A stretch of DNA of 64,000 nucleotides from Jonquetella anthropi DSM 22815 (GCF_000237805.1 NZ_CM001376.1:920349-984348); one strand, 5' to 3'; positions 28,361 to 36,786 are shown, counted from the stretch's first letter. Numbers and translations are program-made. The notes: generated from the sequence alone by a model not told the origin.

Positions 28361-28989
28361 AATAATTTTCAGTCGTTACGCTGTTCACAATGTGGTCTAC
28401 CCCGGCAGATTTTCTTCTTTTTTTAGTTATTTTGTCGGTAGCCAGCGGCTGAAATAATTGTGCCATTTTATCTGAAAAAGAAGTTTATTTTTCCTTTTCA
28501 GCTCGATCGCCCACCAGTCAAGGCTTGATGACAGGCTGTTTTGTGTCCATACCACATAAGCCGGCAAATTAATTATTTAACGCTCTTGCCATTTACCATG
28601 ACATAATTGTATATCTTTTTTCACGTCAAAATGAACCATACGCCTTTCCTGCAGGTCTCCTCCGTGAGACCAGGTGAACGCCCTCCTCTTTTAAAGCCCA
28701 AGCAGGACAAAATCAGCGGGGACATCATGCTCGAAAGACAGCTGCGTCTCCCCGGTCCCGCGGTCAAATCTCATTCGACGGCTGGTAGTCACCCGACGTC
28801 CGCGCCATCTCGTCAGGGGGCGACGGGTAAACAGCCGCCATGAGCAAGCCCGCTTTTTAATTCCTCTCCATGAACATCAAGCGTCACGCCGCCGTGAACG
28901 GGACGCTTAGCGCCGGTGTTCTTAGCCTAAGGCGGTAGAAACGCTAGCTCCTGACGGTTGCAGGACGTCGGACATTCTCAGCCTCTGCG

Positions 28990-29415
28990 CTGTCCCTGAT
29001 TGGCAACGTGAAGAACAGTTGCTGTCAAGGTTAGTGACATTGGCGCAGGCAGGGGCATCTCCGCTCGCGCGGAGAACAGTTGCGGAGCAAGCAGGTCAAC
29101 CGAACGCGCTAAGGGACATCTCCACTCGCGTGAAGTTCAGGTTACACTCTGTTTCTAGCGAGTTGACATTCTTTTTGCCCTTTGTTACATTACTATCAAT
29201 AATCGGTTTTTCCCTTGGCGTGGGCTCTACGGGCAATTGGAGCCCCACGGAAGCCCACGCCTTAAAGGGAGAAACCGATTTGTTCATATATACGATACTA
29301 TTCCCTTGTAAGGCTTTTTAATGTAGGGTACATCTCCACTCCCGTGGGCTTCACTCCGCGGCCGCCTCAACAGACCGGCAAATCTGAAGGACATCTCCAC
29401 ACTTCCAGAGCAAAG
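28990..29415. CRISPR. Decayed type I-E-like CRISPR array remnant (4 clear repeats plus 1 partial)
   Basis: Clear repeats of 29 nt: R1 29051-29079, R2 29112-29140, R3 29326-29354, R4 29387-29415. R1-to-R2 and R3-to-R4 are both exactly 61 nt (29+32), the type I-E spacing. R1 contains GGCATCTCCGCTCGCGCGG and ends GAACAG, which lines up ungapped with the reverse complement of E. coli-type repeats (ATCCCCGCTGGCGCGGGGAAC). A partial repeat at 28990-29018 keeps only its end (CGTGAAGAACAG), again 61 nt before R1. Repeats have diverged from each other, and no cas gene is in the window, so the locus is likely dead. Confidence 0.6.
29163..29315 (+). ncRNA. Putative small structured RNA: promoter plus 80-nt palindrome inside the CRISPR remnant
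   Basis: TTGACA (29163-29168), 17-nt spacer, TACATT (29186-29191) predict a start near 29198. Immediately after comes an imperfect palindrome at 29201-29280: AATCGGTTTTTCCCTT and GGCGTGGGCT on the left pair with AGCCCACGCC and AAGGGAGAAACCGATT on the right. GGGCTC/GAGCCC inside offers a competing stem. A short hairpin CCTT-GT-AAGG followed by CTTTTT (29304-29318) could end transcription. It could instead be the end of a mobile element. Confidence 0.4.
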
Positions 29416-29545
29416 GTCGGCCGTTGGATAGGCAGCTGACAAGACGCACTTAGGTGATTTTCGCGACAATGGCGGCCCGTCAGCGCCGGCAAAATTCACC
29501 GCGATGACCGCGTTTCGTCTCCCAATATAAGATTTACTCACGCGA

Positions 29546-29576
29546 AAAAGGCGCGGCGCTTTGAGCGCCGCGCCTT
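29546..29576 (-). terminator. Terminator after DUF3798 copy 2
   Basis: AAGGCGCGGCGCT pairs with AGCGCCGCGCCTT (29549-29576), followed by TTTTTCG on the minus strand. Confidence 0.88.
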
Positions 29577-29581
29577 AAACG

Positions 29582-30781
29582 TTATTTGTCCTCGAAGTAC
29601 TTGGCCGGTACCGGCTTGTCGGTCATGCCCAAGAAGCCCACGCCGAACGTGTAGATGTCCTGATAAATCAACATGAAGTTGTTCAGCTTGATGCCCGTGT
29701 TGGCGTCGCGGTAGAAGTCGCCGAGCCACCGGGAGCCGGGCGTTTCGGCGCTGAACGCGTCAAATACCTGTTTGGCGTCGAAGCGACGGCGGAAGTTCTG
29801 GGGCGTTACGCCCGCGTCGACCAGTTTCTTCGCCAGCTCGCCCAACGCGACGCTGTGGACGAAGTTGTAGCTCCACGCGTCGGCACAGAGACGGCCGGAC
29901 GCGCCCTTGGCGACGACGTCTTTTTCGATCTTGCTCCGCATGGCCGCAAAGTCGCCGGCCTGATCTTTCAGGTCAATGCCGAGGCCGCTGGCGTAGGCCA
30001 TCAGGTCGGCGCCAATCGTGTAGCCGCCGACTTCGGCGACCCGAAGAATCATCGGCGCCCGCTGACCGTCACTGGTGCTGAAGAACGCCGTCTTCGGGCC
30101 GTACTGGGCCAGCCACGCGGGGACCTTTTCCAGAATGAACTGCTGAGAGCCGGCCACGCCGACGTCGCTGGTCGGGTCAGGCGAGCTTTCCATGTGGAAC
30201 TTCATTCCCATGTCGGCGCAGGCTTTCTTCATGATTTCCAGCCGCCGAAGCAAGAGCTCCATACTCATGTGGCGGGGGAAGGAAACGTGAACGAAGTCGG
30301 TCGCGCCCAGCTTGTGCAGCCCGGCGATGAACACGTAACCGAGCGAGAGGAAGTCCTCGCTGACGGTCAGGTCAGCGGCCGAGCTGATGACGGACGGGTC
30401 CTCGTGCGCTTCGCCGGCAAGCAGAAGGATGTCGGGCCGCTTCTCGCGAATGCGCCGATACGCCTCGGTCGTCCCAGGAATCGCGTTGTTGACGATGACA
30501 GCCTTCATCTTGGGGTCGTCGGCGAACGCGGCGATCTGAGAAATGGTCGTCTCCTGCTCGGACATAAAATTGTCCGGATAGGTGATGTGCTTGATCATGC
30601 CGCCGGACGCCGCATCGCCATAGCGTTTGATCAGCTCTTCCGCGCCGCGGAGAGAGTCCTCGGACTGAGAAACCGTGCCCGTGCAGATGCCGATATGGCA
30701 GGCCGCTTCCTGAGCCGCAAAAGCGCCCGTCCCCCAAACGGATAATCCAGCCAGTGCCAATAACGCTAAACAACGCCTCAT
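29582..30781 (-). CDS. DUF3798 family periplasmic binding protein (copy 2)
   Basis: 399 residues with a signal peptide (MRRCLALLALAGLSVWGTGAFA). It closely resembles copy 1 over its length (CHIGICTGTVSQSEDSLRGAE; shared EAYRRIREKRPDILLL; MLIYQDIYTFGVGFLGMTDK). ATG at 30781 is chosen because AGGAGG lies 9 nt upstream; an ATG three codons earlier touches the ribosome-binding site. It has its own terminator and no dedicated permease genes, so it may share the neighbouring importer. A minus-strand TATAAT lies near 30850. Confidence 0.86.
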   Translation of the reverse strand: MRRCLALLALAGLSVWGTGAFAAQEAACHIGICTGTVSQSEDSLRGAEELIKRYGDAASGGMIKHITYPDNFMSEQETTISQIAAFADDPKMKAVIVNNAIPGTTEAYRRIREKRPDILLLAGEAHEDPSVISSAADLTVSEDFLSLGYVFIAGLHKLGATDFVHVSFPRHMSMELLLRRLEIMKKACADMGMKFHMESSPDPTSDVGVAGSQQFILEKVPAWLAQYGPKTAFFSTSDGQRAPMILRVAEVGGYTIGADLMAYASGLGIDLKDQAGDFAAMRSKIEKDVVAKGASGRLCADAWSYNFVHSVALGELAKKLVDAGVTPQNFRRRFDAKQVFDAFSAETPGSRWLGDFYRDANTGIKLNNFMLIYQDIYTFGVGFLGMTDKPVPAKYFEDK

Positions 30782-30916
30782 CTCTTCCATCCTCCTTCGC
30801 GGTCTATGCCGCGGGTTAAATCCGGCAGATGCCGGAAATAAAAGCATGGTTATTATACTATTATTTTATAAGTTGAGGCAGCCAACACCCACACCATCAA
30901 CTCAAGCGTATAAAAC

Positions 30917-30948
30917 GCGCTGCGCCGGGCTGACGTCCGGTGCAGCGC
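30917..30948 (-). terminator. Terminator after the cupin/flavodoxin gene cluster
   Basis: GCGCTGCGCCGG pairs with CCGGTGCAGCGC (30917-30948), followed by GTTTTA on the minus strand. Confidence 0.75.
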
Positions 30949-31052
30949 TGAGGCGAGAGGAAAGAACGGCGGCTTTTCAAATCGCCGCACCCCGGCAAAC
31001 CCGAGAAGCGACGCATCCTAGCGCAAAACGCCCTGCTCCGCGCTCATGCCTT

Positions 31053-31448
31053 TTATCCCTTTACGTTACTATACTGCTTTTCGTCCACAGGTTCAAGCCA
31101 CTGGGTGGACGTTTCTGTTCCGGGAACTTCGATGGCCAAGTGGCAGAACCAACTCGTCCGAGCCGCGCCGTGCCAGTGTTTGACGCCAGCCGAGATAACG
31201 ACCACGTCGCCGGGGGCAAGCGGCCGAGCCAGTTTTTCCCACTCCTGGTACCAGCCTTTTCCGCTCAGGCATAGAAGGATCTGACCGCCGCCGGAGGCCG
31301 AGCGGTGAACGTGCCAGTTGTTCCGACAGCCCGGCTCGAACGTGACTTGGGCGATGACCGGTTCCGAGCGCGTCAGCATATTCAGGTACGACTTGCCGAT
31401 GAAAAACCCGCCGAACGGGTTGACTTCGCCCAACGGGAAGACTCTCAT
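31053..31448 (-). CDS. Cupin-domain protein
   Basis: 131 residues. Cupin motif 1 is visible as GCRNNWHVHRSASGGGQILLCLSG and motif 2 as PGDVVVISAGVKHWHGA, giving metal-binding His residues. Similar proteins are often encoded with carboxymuconolactone-decarboxylase-like and flavodoxin genes, as here. It overlaps the upstream gene by 4 nt. No specific reaction is assigned. Confidence 0.85.
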   Translation of the reverse strand: MRVFPLGEVNPFGGFFIGKSYLNMLTRSEPVIAQVTFEPGCRNNWHVHRSASGGGQILLCLSGKGWYQEWEKLARPLAPGDVVVISAGVKHWHGAARTSWFCHLAIEVPGTETSTQWLEPVDEKQYSNVKG

Positions 31449-31801
31449 GCCTTCGCAGTCCCTTCATCTTCGCCGGGACGCCAAATATCCTTAGCCAGCC
31501 GAAACGCGGCCCACGCCCGAGGCCAGCCGCAATAAAAGGCCATATGGGTCAGAGCGGCGGCGATCTCGCGCCGGCTTACCCCGTTGTCGCGGGCTCTTTG
31601 CAGGTGATACTGGAGCGACGAGTCGCTGATCCCGCCCGATACCAGCGCCGTGACTGTCACGAGGCTGCGGTCCCGCGCCGAAAGGTCGGCCTCGTTCGCC
31701 CACACCTGTCCGAACAGAACATCGTCGTTCAGCGCGGCAAACTGCGGGGCAAATTCGCCTAGCCCGTCCCGTCCGGCGGTCACTTTTTCCGAACGCGTCA
31801 T
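31445..31801 (-). CDS. Carboxymuconolactone decarboxylase family protein
   Basis: 118 residues. The core pattern ARDRSLVTVTALVSGGISDSSLQYHLQRARDNGVSRREI and THMAFYCGWPRAWAAF matches the all-helical CMD/AhpD fold. The AhpD CxxC redox pair is absent, so peroxidase activity is unlikely. Co-encoded with the cupin gene and flavodoxins, suggesting a redox or small-molecule role. Confidence 0.87.
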   Translation of the reverse strand: MTRSEKVTAGRDGLGEFAPQFAALNDDVLFGQVWANEADLSARDRSLVTVTALVSGGISDSSLQYHLQRARDNGVSRREIAAALTHMAFYCGWPRAWAAFRLAKDIWRPGEDEGTAKA

Positions 31802-31817
31802 CTTTATTCCTCCGCTT

Positions 31818-32366
31818 TTATTTCTTATTCAGCCAGTCGGCCACTTTTGCTGCAGCTTCCTGCGCCTGACTCCCGTAGATTTCAAGGCCGTCAAGCACCT
31901 GCGCGTTTGGCTCCAGCGCCCTGATCTTTCCGACCGTGTCACAAATCCCCGATCCACTGTGGGTGCAAAACGGGGCGATGACCTTGCCCGACAGGTCGTA
32001 CTGATCTAAGAAGCTGTAAACGATCATCGGCATGTCACCCCACCAGATAGGATAGCCCAAGTAAATCACGTCGTACTCGCCCAAGTTCTTGATCTCGTTG
32101 GCGATCGCCGGACGGGCGGCGGCGTTCTTCTCTTTTTTCGCCAACTCCGTGGCAGCGCCGTATTCGTTCGGGTACGGCTGAACCGGCTCAATTCGAAAGA
32201 TATCAGCCCCGGTTTGCTTTTGAATTTCCTGAGCGACAGTCTGGGTGTTCCCCGACCGGGAGAAGTAGACCACCAGCCCCTTTTTCCCCTCGGCGGCGCC
32301 GGCCGCGCGGCCAAGGCTCACAGAAACCAGAGCCAAAAGAGCCAACGTTAAGAGAACTTTTTTCAT
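31818..32366 (-). CDS. Exported flavodoxin
   Basis: 182 residues. A clear signal peptide (MKKVLLTLALLALVSVSLG...AAGA) precedes a flavodoxin domain: GLVVYFSRSGNTQTVAQEI is the FMN phosphate loop, and YLGYPIWWGDMPMIVYSFL a flavin-side loop. Exported flavodoxins of this kind are known in anaerobes. It overlaps the broken flavodoxin gene by 4 nt. Partner enzyme unknown. Confidence 0.88.
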   Translation of the reverse strand: MKKVLLTLALLALVSVSLGRAAGAAEGKKGLVVYFSRSGNTQTVAQEIQKQTGADIFRIEPVQPYPNEYGAATELAKKEKNAAARPAIANEIKNLGEYDVIYLGYPIWWGDMPMIVYSFLDQYDLSGKVIAPFCTHSGSGICDTVGKIRALEPNAQVLDGLEIYGSQAQEAAAKVADWLNKK

Positions 32367-32860
32367 TCCTTTGCGCCTCCTTCAGCGGCAAATCCTATTT
32401 TTTGAAGCCACGCGCTCAGTTCGCCTTCGGCTCGGGAGCCGCCGTCCTCGTACAGCGCCAGCATTTCGAGGATCTGCCCGGTGCAGAGCTTTTTCACGTC
32501 CCGATCGGCGTTGCCTTTGCCCCCGCCGCCATGGGTGAGGAACGGGGCGACGGTCTTCCCTTCCAGACTGTAGCGGTTCAAAAACGTCCTAACTGGCGTC
32601 GCGACGGTGCTCCACCAGTTCGGCGAGCCCAAGAAAATCGTGTCGTACTGGCTCAGGTCGCGGTCCAGCGCCTCAATCGGCCTCAGAAAGCCGCGCTGAA
32701 GCTCGTCTTTGACGACCCTCGTCAACGCTTCGTATGGCTCGGTGTACGGCGAGACCGGCCGGATTTCTTCCAAATCGGCGCCGGTCAGCTTCTAAAGAAT
32801 CTGCGCGACCCGACGGGTGTTTGACGACTGAGAAAAATAAACGATGAGGCTTTTCTTCAT
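32363..32860 (-). pseudogene. Cytoplasmic flavodoxin interrupted by an in-frame TAG
   Basis: From ATG 32860 the frame reads MKKSLIVYFSQSSNTRRVAQIL, then TAG (32794-32792), then KLTGADLEEIRPV and on to the normal end at 32363; total 166 codons. The FMN loop (FSQSSNTRRVA) lies before the stop and the rest of the domain after it, with no frameshift. One base change from CAG or AAG would make TAG. It is a pseudogene, a sequence error, or (unlikely) a readthrough gene. No other ATG start downstream keeps the FMN loop. Confidence 0.7.
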
Positions 32861-32922
32861 GATCCTTCCTCCTTCTCTCCGGCGATTTCTCACGAAAAAG
32901 CCGACTGTCACTTGCCCCAATA

Positions 32923-33254
32923 CTAAAAGGCGTTTTCCTGATCCCCCAGCCCGCCCCTGAGCCGGTCTAAAAAGGCAAGCTGTCTTTCCTCCTCGCGAAC
33001 TGCCCGAAGCGTTTCTTCCCGCCGGCTCTCCAGCATGGCGAGACAAAGCGAGCGGCCAGCCCCCCTTCACGGAGACTCCGAGCGTACAACTTAGCTTCGC
33101 CCCGGCTGAACCCGGCCTGCAGGAGAAGAGCCTGAACGCCGTCCCCTTCTGAGTCTGGTTCGTCAAGCCCCTCCGGTTTGATATGCCAGCTTTGGAAGTC
33201 CTTGACGAGCTCTGCTGGAATGCCGTACCGCTTCAGCGCGTCGGAAGGCTCCAT
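32923..33254 (-). pseudogene. Small conserved hypothetical gene with a frameshift at a G6 run
   Basis: Starts MEPSDALKRYGIPAELVKDF (ATG 33254) and runs helical to LYARSLREGG. The continuing frame then gives a Cys/Trp/Arg-rich, unnatural tail. One base over, the sequence reads LAMLESRREETLRAVREEER and QLAFLDRLRGG to a stop at 32923-32925, a natural helical end. The switch maps to six G (33065-33060); seven G would restore the frame. No function is recognised. It lies between the flavodoxin genes and the LysR gene. Confidence 0.6.
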
Positions 33255-33272
33255 CAGCCCGCCCCTTCGAAA

Positions 33273-33305
33273 AAAATGAAGACGCCCCTTTCGGAGCGCC
33301 TTCAT
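33273..33305 (-). terminator. Terminator after lysR
   Basis: GAAGACGCCCC and GGAGCGCCTTC form an imperfect hairpin at about 33275-33305, with seven T following on the minus strand. Confidence 0.65.
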
Positions 33306-33336
33306 TCTATGGTCCGGGCTAAGATATGTTAAATGC

Positions 33337-34227
33337 TTAGTTTTTATCACAAGATATGCTTTTAATGCATTGGTCGGTGAAGTCGATGAACGCCCGCACA
33401 GCAGGGGAGAACTGCCGGTCGTTCTTCCACGCCAAAACTGACTGGGCAGTCAGCCGGGGCGAGAGCGGGACAAAACGAAGGCCCTCGTACTGGGCGGCCA
33501 ACCGAACGGCAATCGCCGCGCCGAGGCCGCTGCGCACCATCACGGCGGCGTTGTAGAGCAGGTTGAAGGTCGTCACGGTTTCCAACCGACTGTACCGGCT
33601 TCCGAACCACGCCCGCAGCTCGTTCTGTACAGCCGTCCGGGACGTCACTAGCAGCGGAACCGACGCCAAGTCGTCGGGAGAAACGGCCTCCTGAGCGGCC
33701 AGCGGCGAGTCGTCGCGGGCCAAGACGCCCCATTCTTCCTGACAGGGTAGCCGGATGAACTCGTACCGGGCGACGTCTACCGGCTCAAGCAGCAGGCCGA
33801 TGTCAAGAAGCCCTTTTTCGAGCCGGTCTTTAATGTCATCGGCGTTGCCGCTGAACAGCGAGTAACGAACCTGTGGGTTCTGCCGCCTGAATTTGGCCAT
33901 CAGCACCGACAGGCACGACATGCTCAGTAGCTCGCCGCAGCCGAAAGCGACTTCTCCGGCAATCGTCCGCCGGTCGAGAAGAAAGTCCCGTTTCGTCCGC
34001 TCCGCTAGGTCAATCATCTCCTGAGCCCGGCTCTTCAGCAGCAAGCCATCGTCGGTCAGGACGATGCGGTGACTGGTTCGGATGAACAACTTGGCGCCCA
34101 GTTCCTCTTCCAGCGCGGCCATCTGACGGGAAAGCGTCGGCTGAGTCACGTGGAGCAGGTCGGCGGCGTGGGTGATATTTTCCTCTTTCGCCACGGCGAG
34201 AAAGTATTTCAGCGTTCGCAGTTCCAT
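33337..34227 (-). CDS. LysR-family transcriptional regulator
   Basis: 296 residues. N-terminal winged helix-turn-helix MELRTLKYFLAVAKEENITHAADLLHVTQPTLSRQMAALEEELG is typical, followed by the LysR substrate-binding domain. It lies 56 nt after dppC on the same strand, so it may be part of the importer transcript, or it may regulate the flavodoxin/cupin cluster downstream. The effector cannot be read from the sequence. Confidence 0.92.
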   Translation of the reverse strand: MELRTLKYFLAVAKEENITHAADLLHVTQPTLSRQMAALEEELGAKLFIRTSHRIVLTDDGLLLKSRAQEMIDLAERTKRDFLLDRRTIAGEVAFGCGELLSMSCLSVLMAKFRRQNPQVRYSLFSGNADDIKDRLEKGLLDIGLLLEPVDVARYEFIRLPCQEEWGVLARDDSPLAAQEAVSPDDLASVPLLVTSRTAVQNELRAWFGSRYSRLETVTTFNLLYNAAVMVRSGLGAAIAVRLAAQYEGLRFVPLSPRLTAQSVLAWKNDRQFSPAVRAFIDFTDQCIKSISCDKN

Positions 34228-34283
34228 CTTTTTCCCTCCTCAGCTGAATACTAACACCGATTGGGACGCCGGAAAACTCGGAG

Positions 34284-35075
34284 CTAAAGGCTTTCGGCGA
34301 TCCCGTCGCTGAGTGAGCGAAGCGCCAGCAGGGTGAAAAGGATCATCAGCCCGGGCGGCAGCCAAATCCACGGCGAGTCGAGCAACACCGAAAGGGACTG
34401 GCCGTCGCTGAGCATCGTCCCCCAGCTGGCGGTAGGCGGCATGATTCCAAGCCCTAAAAAGCTCAGCGACGACTCGGCCAAAACAGCCGACGCGACGGCG
34501 TTGGTGATGTTGACCGCCAGAGGGGCCGCCACGTTGGGCAGGATATGGAACGCCGCGATTCGCCAGGACGGGTACCCGCTGACGGACGCGTAGACGAGGT
34601 ACGGCTCGTGCCGAATGTTGATCGTGGCGGCGCGCATGACCCGGGCGGTCGCAGGCCACGAGATCAGCCCTAAAAGCAGGACCATTTTCCCCGCGCCGCT
34701 GCCGAAAACGGCCAAGAACACCAGCAGCAGCATCACGTCGGGGAACGACATGAACACGTCGGTAACGCGCATGAGAAACGAGTCGACGAACCCGCCGAGC
34801 CAGCCGGACAGCAGGCCGATTGAAACGCCGACGAGCGAACTGACCGTCACGGCGCCGAGCGCAACGCCGCAGCTCACTCGGGCGGCGTAGATGAGCCGGC
34901 TCAGCACGTCGCGGCCGATCAGGTCTGTTCCGAGCAAAAACTGAGCCGTCGGGGCCACTCGGAACGGCCCGACCAAAAGATTGGGGTCGTACGGGGCCAA
35001 CAGGGGCGCGGCCAGTGCGGCCAGCGATAAAAGCCCGAGAAAGAGGGCGCTGAGCCATATTTTTTTACGTCTCAT
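34284..35075 (-). CDS. Peptide/nickel ABC transporter permease, DppC-like
   Basis: 263 residues. Six membrane segments with the DppC hallmarks: GTDLIGRDVLSRLIYAARVS, the EAA loop ARVMRAATINIRHEPYLVYASVSGY, and LAESSLSFLGLGIMPPTASWGTML. ATG 35075 overlaps the DppB stop codon by 4 nt. Confidence 0.93.
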   Translation of the reverse strand: MRRKKIWLSALFLGLLSLAALAAPLLAPYDPNLLVGPFRVAPTAQFLLGTDLIGRDVLSRLIYAARVSCGVALGAVTVSSLVGVSIGLLSGWLGGFVDSFLMRVTDVFMSFPDVMLLLVFLAVFGSGAGKMVLLLGLISWPATARVMRAATINIRHEPYLVYASVSGYPSWRIAAFHILPNVAAPLAVNITNAVASAVLAESSLSFLGLGIMPPTASWGTMLSDGQSLSVLLDSPWIWLPPGLMILFTLLALRSLSDGIAESL

Positions 35076-36031
35076 CGCGGTTCCTCCTCCGAGCCATCCC
35101 GATCGACCCAGTGAGTCAGGACGTCCACAGCCCAGTTGGTGAGCACCACGCAGCAAGCCACGACCAAGTTGACGCCCAGAATAACCGGATAATCACGACG
35201 GCCGATGGCGTTCATCAAAAGCGTTCCCATGCCGGGCCACTGGAATATTTTTTCGGTAATCGCCGCGCCGCCGACCAGCGACGGGATCTCAAGGCCCAGC
35301 AGGGTCAGCAGCGGAACTGTCACGTTGGGAAGACAGTGACGCCACAGTCGTCGCCGCTCGGACAGCCCTCTGGCCCTCGCCGAAGCCATGTAGGGCGACC
35401 CTATCGCCTGAGCGGTCAGCGAGCGGACGTACCGCAGCAACCGAGCCAAGACGCCGAACGCGATCACCGTCGCAGGAAGGGCCAAGTGCCGCAGCCGGTC
35501 GGCCAGACCGCCGGCCCCGGACAGGTCGTGGGTGCCGCCGCTGGGAAGCCACCCCAGCTTGAGGGTAAACGCCCACAGCAGGATCAGCGCCAACAGAAAG
35601 TTAGGCCACCCGAGCCCCACCATGACGAGCCAGTTGGTGACGCGATCGACGGCCCCGCCGGGCCGGCGGGCCGACCAAATCCCCAAGGGCAGGGCGAGAG
35701 CGGCCCCGACGGCCAGCCCAACGCCCATGAGCAAGAGAGACGCCTTCATGGCCCGGCCGATCAAGCCCGACACCGGCGCACCGCCCTGAAAGCTGCGGCC
35801 CATATCGCCGCGCAGCAGCCGGCCAACCCAGACGACGTAGCGCTCTGCCACGGGCTTATCAAGCCCCAGCGCCTGCCGGCGTCCTTCGAGAAACTCCTGC
35901 GTCGCCCTCGGGCCGGTCAGGTAGTCGATCGGGCTGCCAGGAGCCAGAGCCACGATCGAGAAGTTGAGGACCGTCACGCCGAGAAGCAGCAATACCGACG
36001 TCCGCAGCCGCCGCCAAAACCATTTATTCAT
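35072..36031 (-). CDS. Peptide/nickel ABC transporter permease, DppB-like
   Basis: 319 residues. N-terminal FWRRLRTSVLLLLGVTVLNFSIVALAPGSPIDYL and the loop RYVRSLTAQAIGSPYMASARARGLSERR identify the DppB family, and VGGAAITEKIFQWPGMG is also typical. It forms the channel with DppC and overlaps its neighbours by 4 nt. Confidence 0.93.
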   Translation of the reverse strand: MNKWFWRRLRTSVLLLLGVTVLNFSIVALAPGSPIDYLTGPRATQEFLEGRRQALGLDKPVAERYVVWVGRLLRGDMGRSFQGGAPVSGLIGRAMKASLLLMGVGLAVGAALALPLGIWSARRPGGAVDRVTNWLVMVGLGWPNFLLALILLWAFTLKLGWLPSGGTHDLSGAGGLADRLRHLALPATVIAFGVLARLLRYVRSLTAQAIGSPYMASARARGLSERRRLWRHCLPNVTVPLLTLLGLEIPSLVGGAAITEKIFQWPGMGTLLMNAIGRRDYPVILGVNLVVACCVVLTNWAVDVLTHWVDRDGSEEEPR

Positions 36032-36786
36032 CGCCGAGTCTCCGCGCCGCCTGAGATGCCCAAGGCGCTTTCCAGCAACAGTTTCGTGTACGAGTGGGCC
36101 GGATGATCGACCACCTGTTCGCGCTCCCCTTCCTCAATGACGGTTCCGCCGTACATGACCGCGATCCGGCCGCACAAAAAGTCGACCGCCGCCAGATCGT
36201 GGGCCACGAACAGGCAGGTCAGCCCGTGGCGCTGCCACAGCTTTTTAATGCAGTTCAGCGTCTGGGCCTGAGCCGGCGCATCAAGCGAGCTGATCGGCTC
36301 GTCCAGCACGAGCAGTCGAGGCGTCATCACAAGCGACCGGGCCAGAGCCACCCGTTGGGCCTGACCGCCGGAAAGCTGGCGCGGCTTTCGGTTCCACAGC
36401 TCTTCTCCAAGTCCCAGTTCGGTCAGGCTCTCGGCCGCCCGATCGCGGCGCCGACGGCTCGGCAGTTTTGAAAAAAGCGTCAGCGGCTCGGTCACCGCGT
36501 CAAGAACCGTCATCGTGGGCGTGAGCGACCGGTGCGGGTTCTGAAAAACGCACTGCACCGCCCACGGCTCCCCCCGGTCGAAGTTCAGCGTCAGAGCTCC
36601 CTCGTCGGGCCTCTCAGCGCCCGTCGCCAACCGGCAGAAGGTGGACTTGCCGCAGCCCGACTGGCCGACGAGGCCGGTAACCCGGCCCTCTTCCAGCGTC
36701 AAGTTCACGTTCCGCAAGGCCCAAAAGTTCCCGCTTCCCCGCCGGTACAGCTTCCCGACGCCTCGGGCGCTCACTAAAGCGGTCAT
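36028..36786 (-). CDS. Peptide ABC transporter ATP-binding protein, DppF-like
   Basis: 252 residues. Walker A GQSGCGKSTFCRLA, VQCVFQNPHRSLTPTM (Q-loop and Dpp signature), LSGGQAQRVALARSL, and LLVLDEPISSLD. ATG at 36786 overlaps the DppD stop codon (ATGA). The frame remains open upstream, but there it lies within dppD. Confidence 0.92.
   Translation of the reverse strand: MTALVSARGVGKLYRRGSGNFWALRNVNLTLEEGRVTGLVGQSGCGKSTFCRLATGAERPDEGALTLNFDRGEPWAVQCVFQNPHRSLTPTMTVLDAVTEPLTLFSKLPSRRRRDRAAESLTELGLGEELWNRKPRQLSGGQAQRVALARSLVMTPRLLVLDEPISSLDAPAQAQTLNCIKKLWQRHGLTCLFVAHDLAAVDFLCGRIAVMYGGTVIEEGEREQVVDHPAHSYTKLLLESALGISGGAETRR

Larger units (their letters stand above)
28257..29581. other. 1.3 kb gap between the two DUF3798 genes
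   Basis: No convincing protein gene. It holds the importer promoter (28332-28360), a decayed type I-E-like CRISPR remnant (28990-29415), a promoter-bearing palindrome (29163-29315) and the copy 2 terminator. The segment 28600-28850 is GC-rich with coding-like composition in several frames, but no homology was recognised and it may be a gene relic. Confidence 0.7.

Noticed and set aside
28607-28843. Plus-strand 78-aa ORF and minus-strand RFDRGTGETQLSFEHDV-like frame in the DUF3798 gap
   Set aside because: No start signal, no family recognised, and flanking frames broken. At best a gene relic.
32792-32794. Pyrrolysine as reading of the TAG in the flavodoxin
   Set aside because: No pyl genes are in the window, and flavodoxin is not a known Pyl protein. 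A nonsense mutation or error is simpler.
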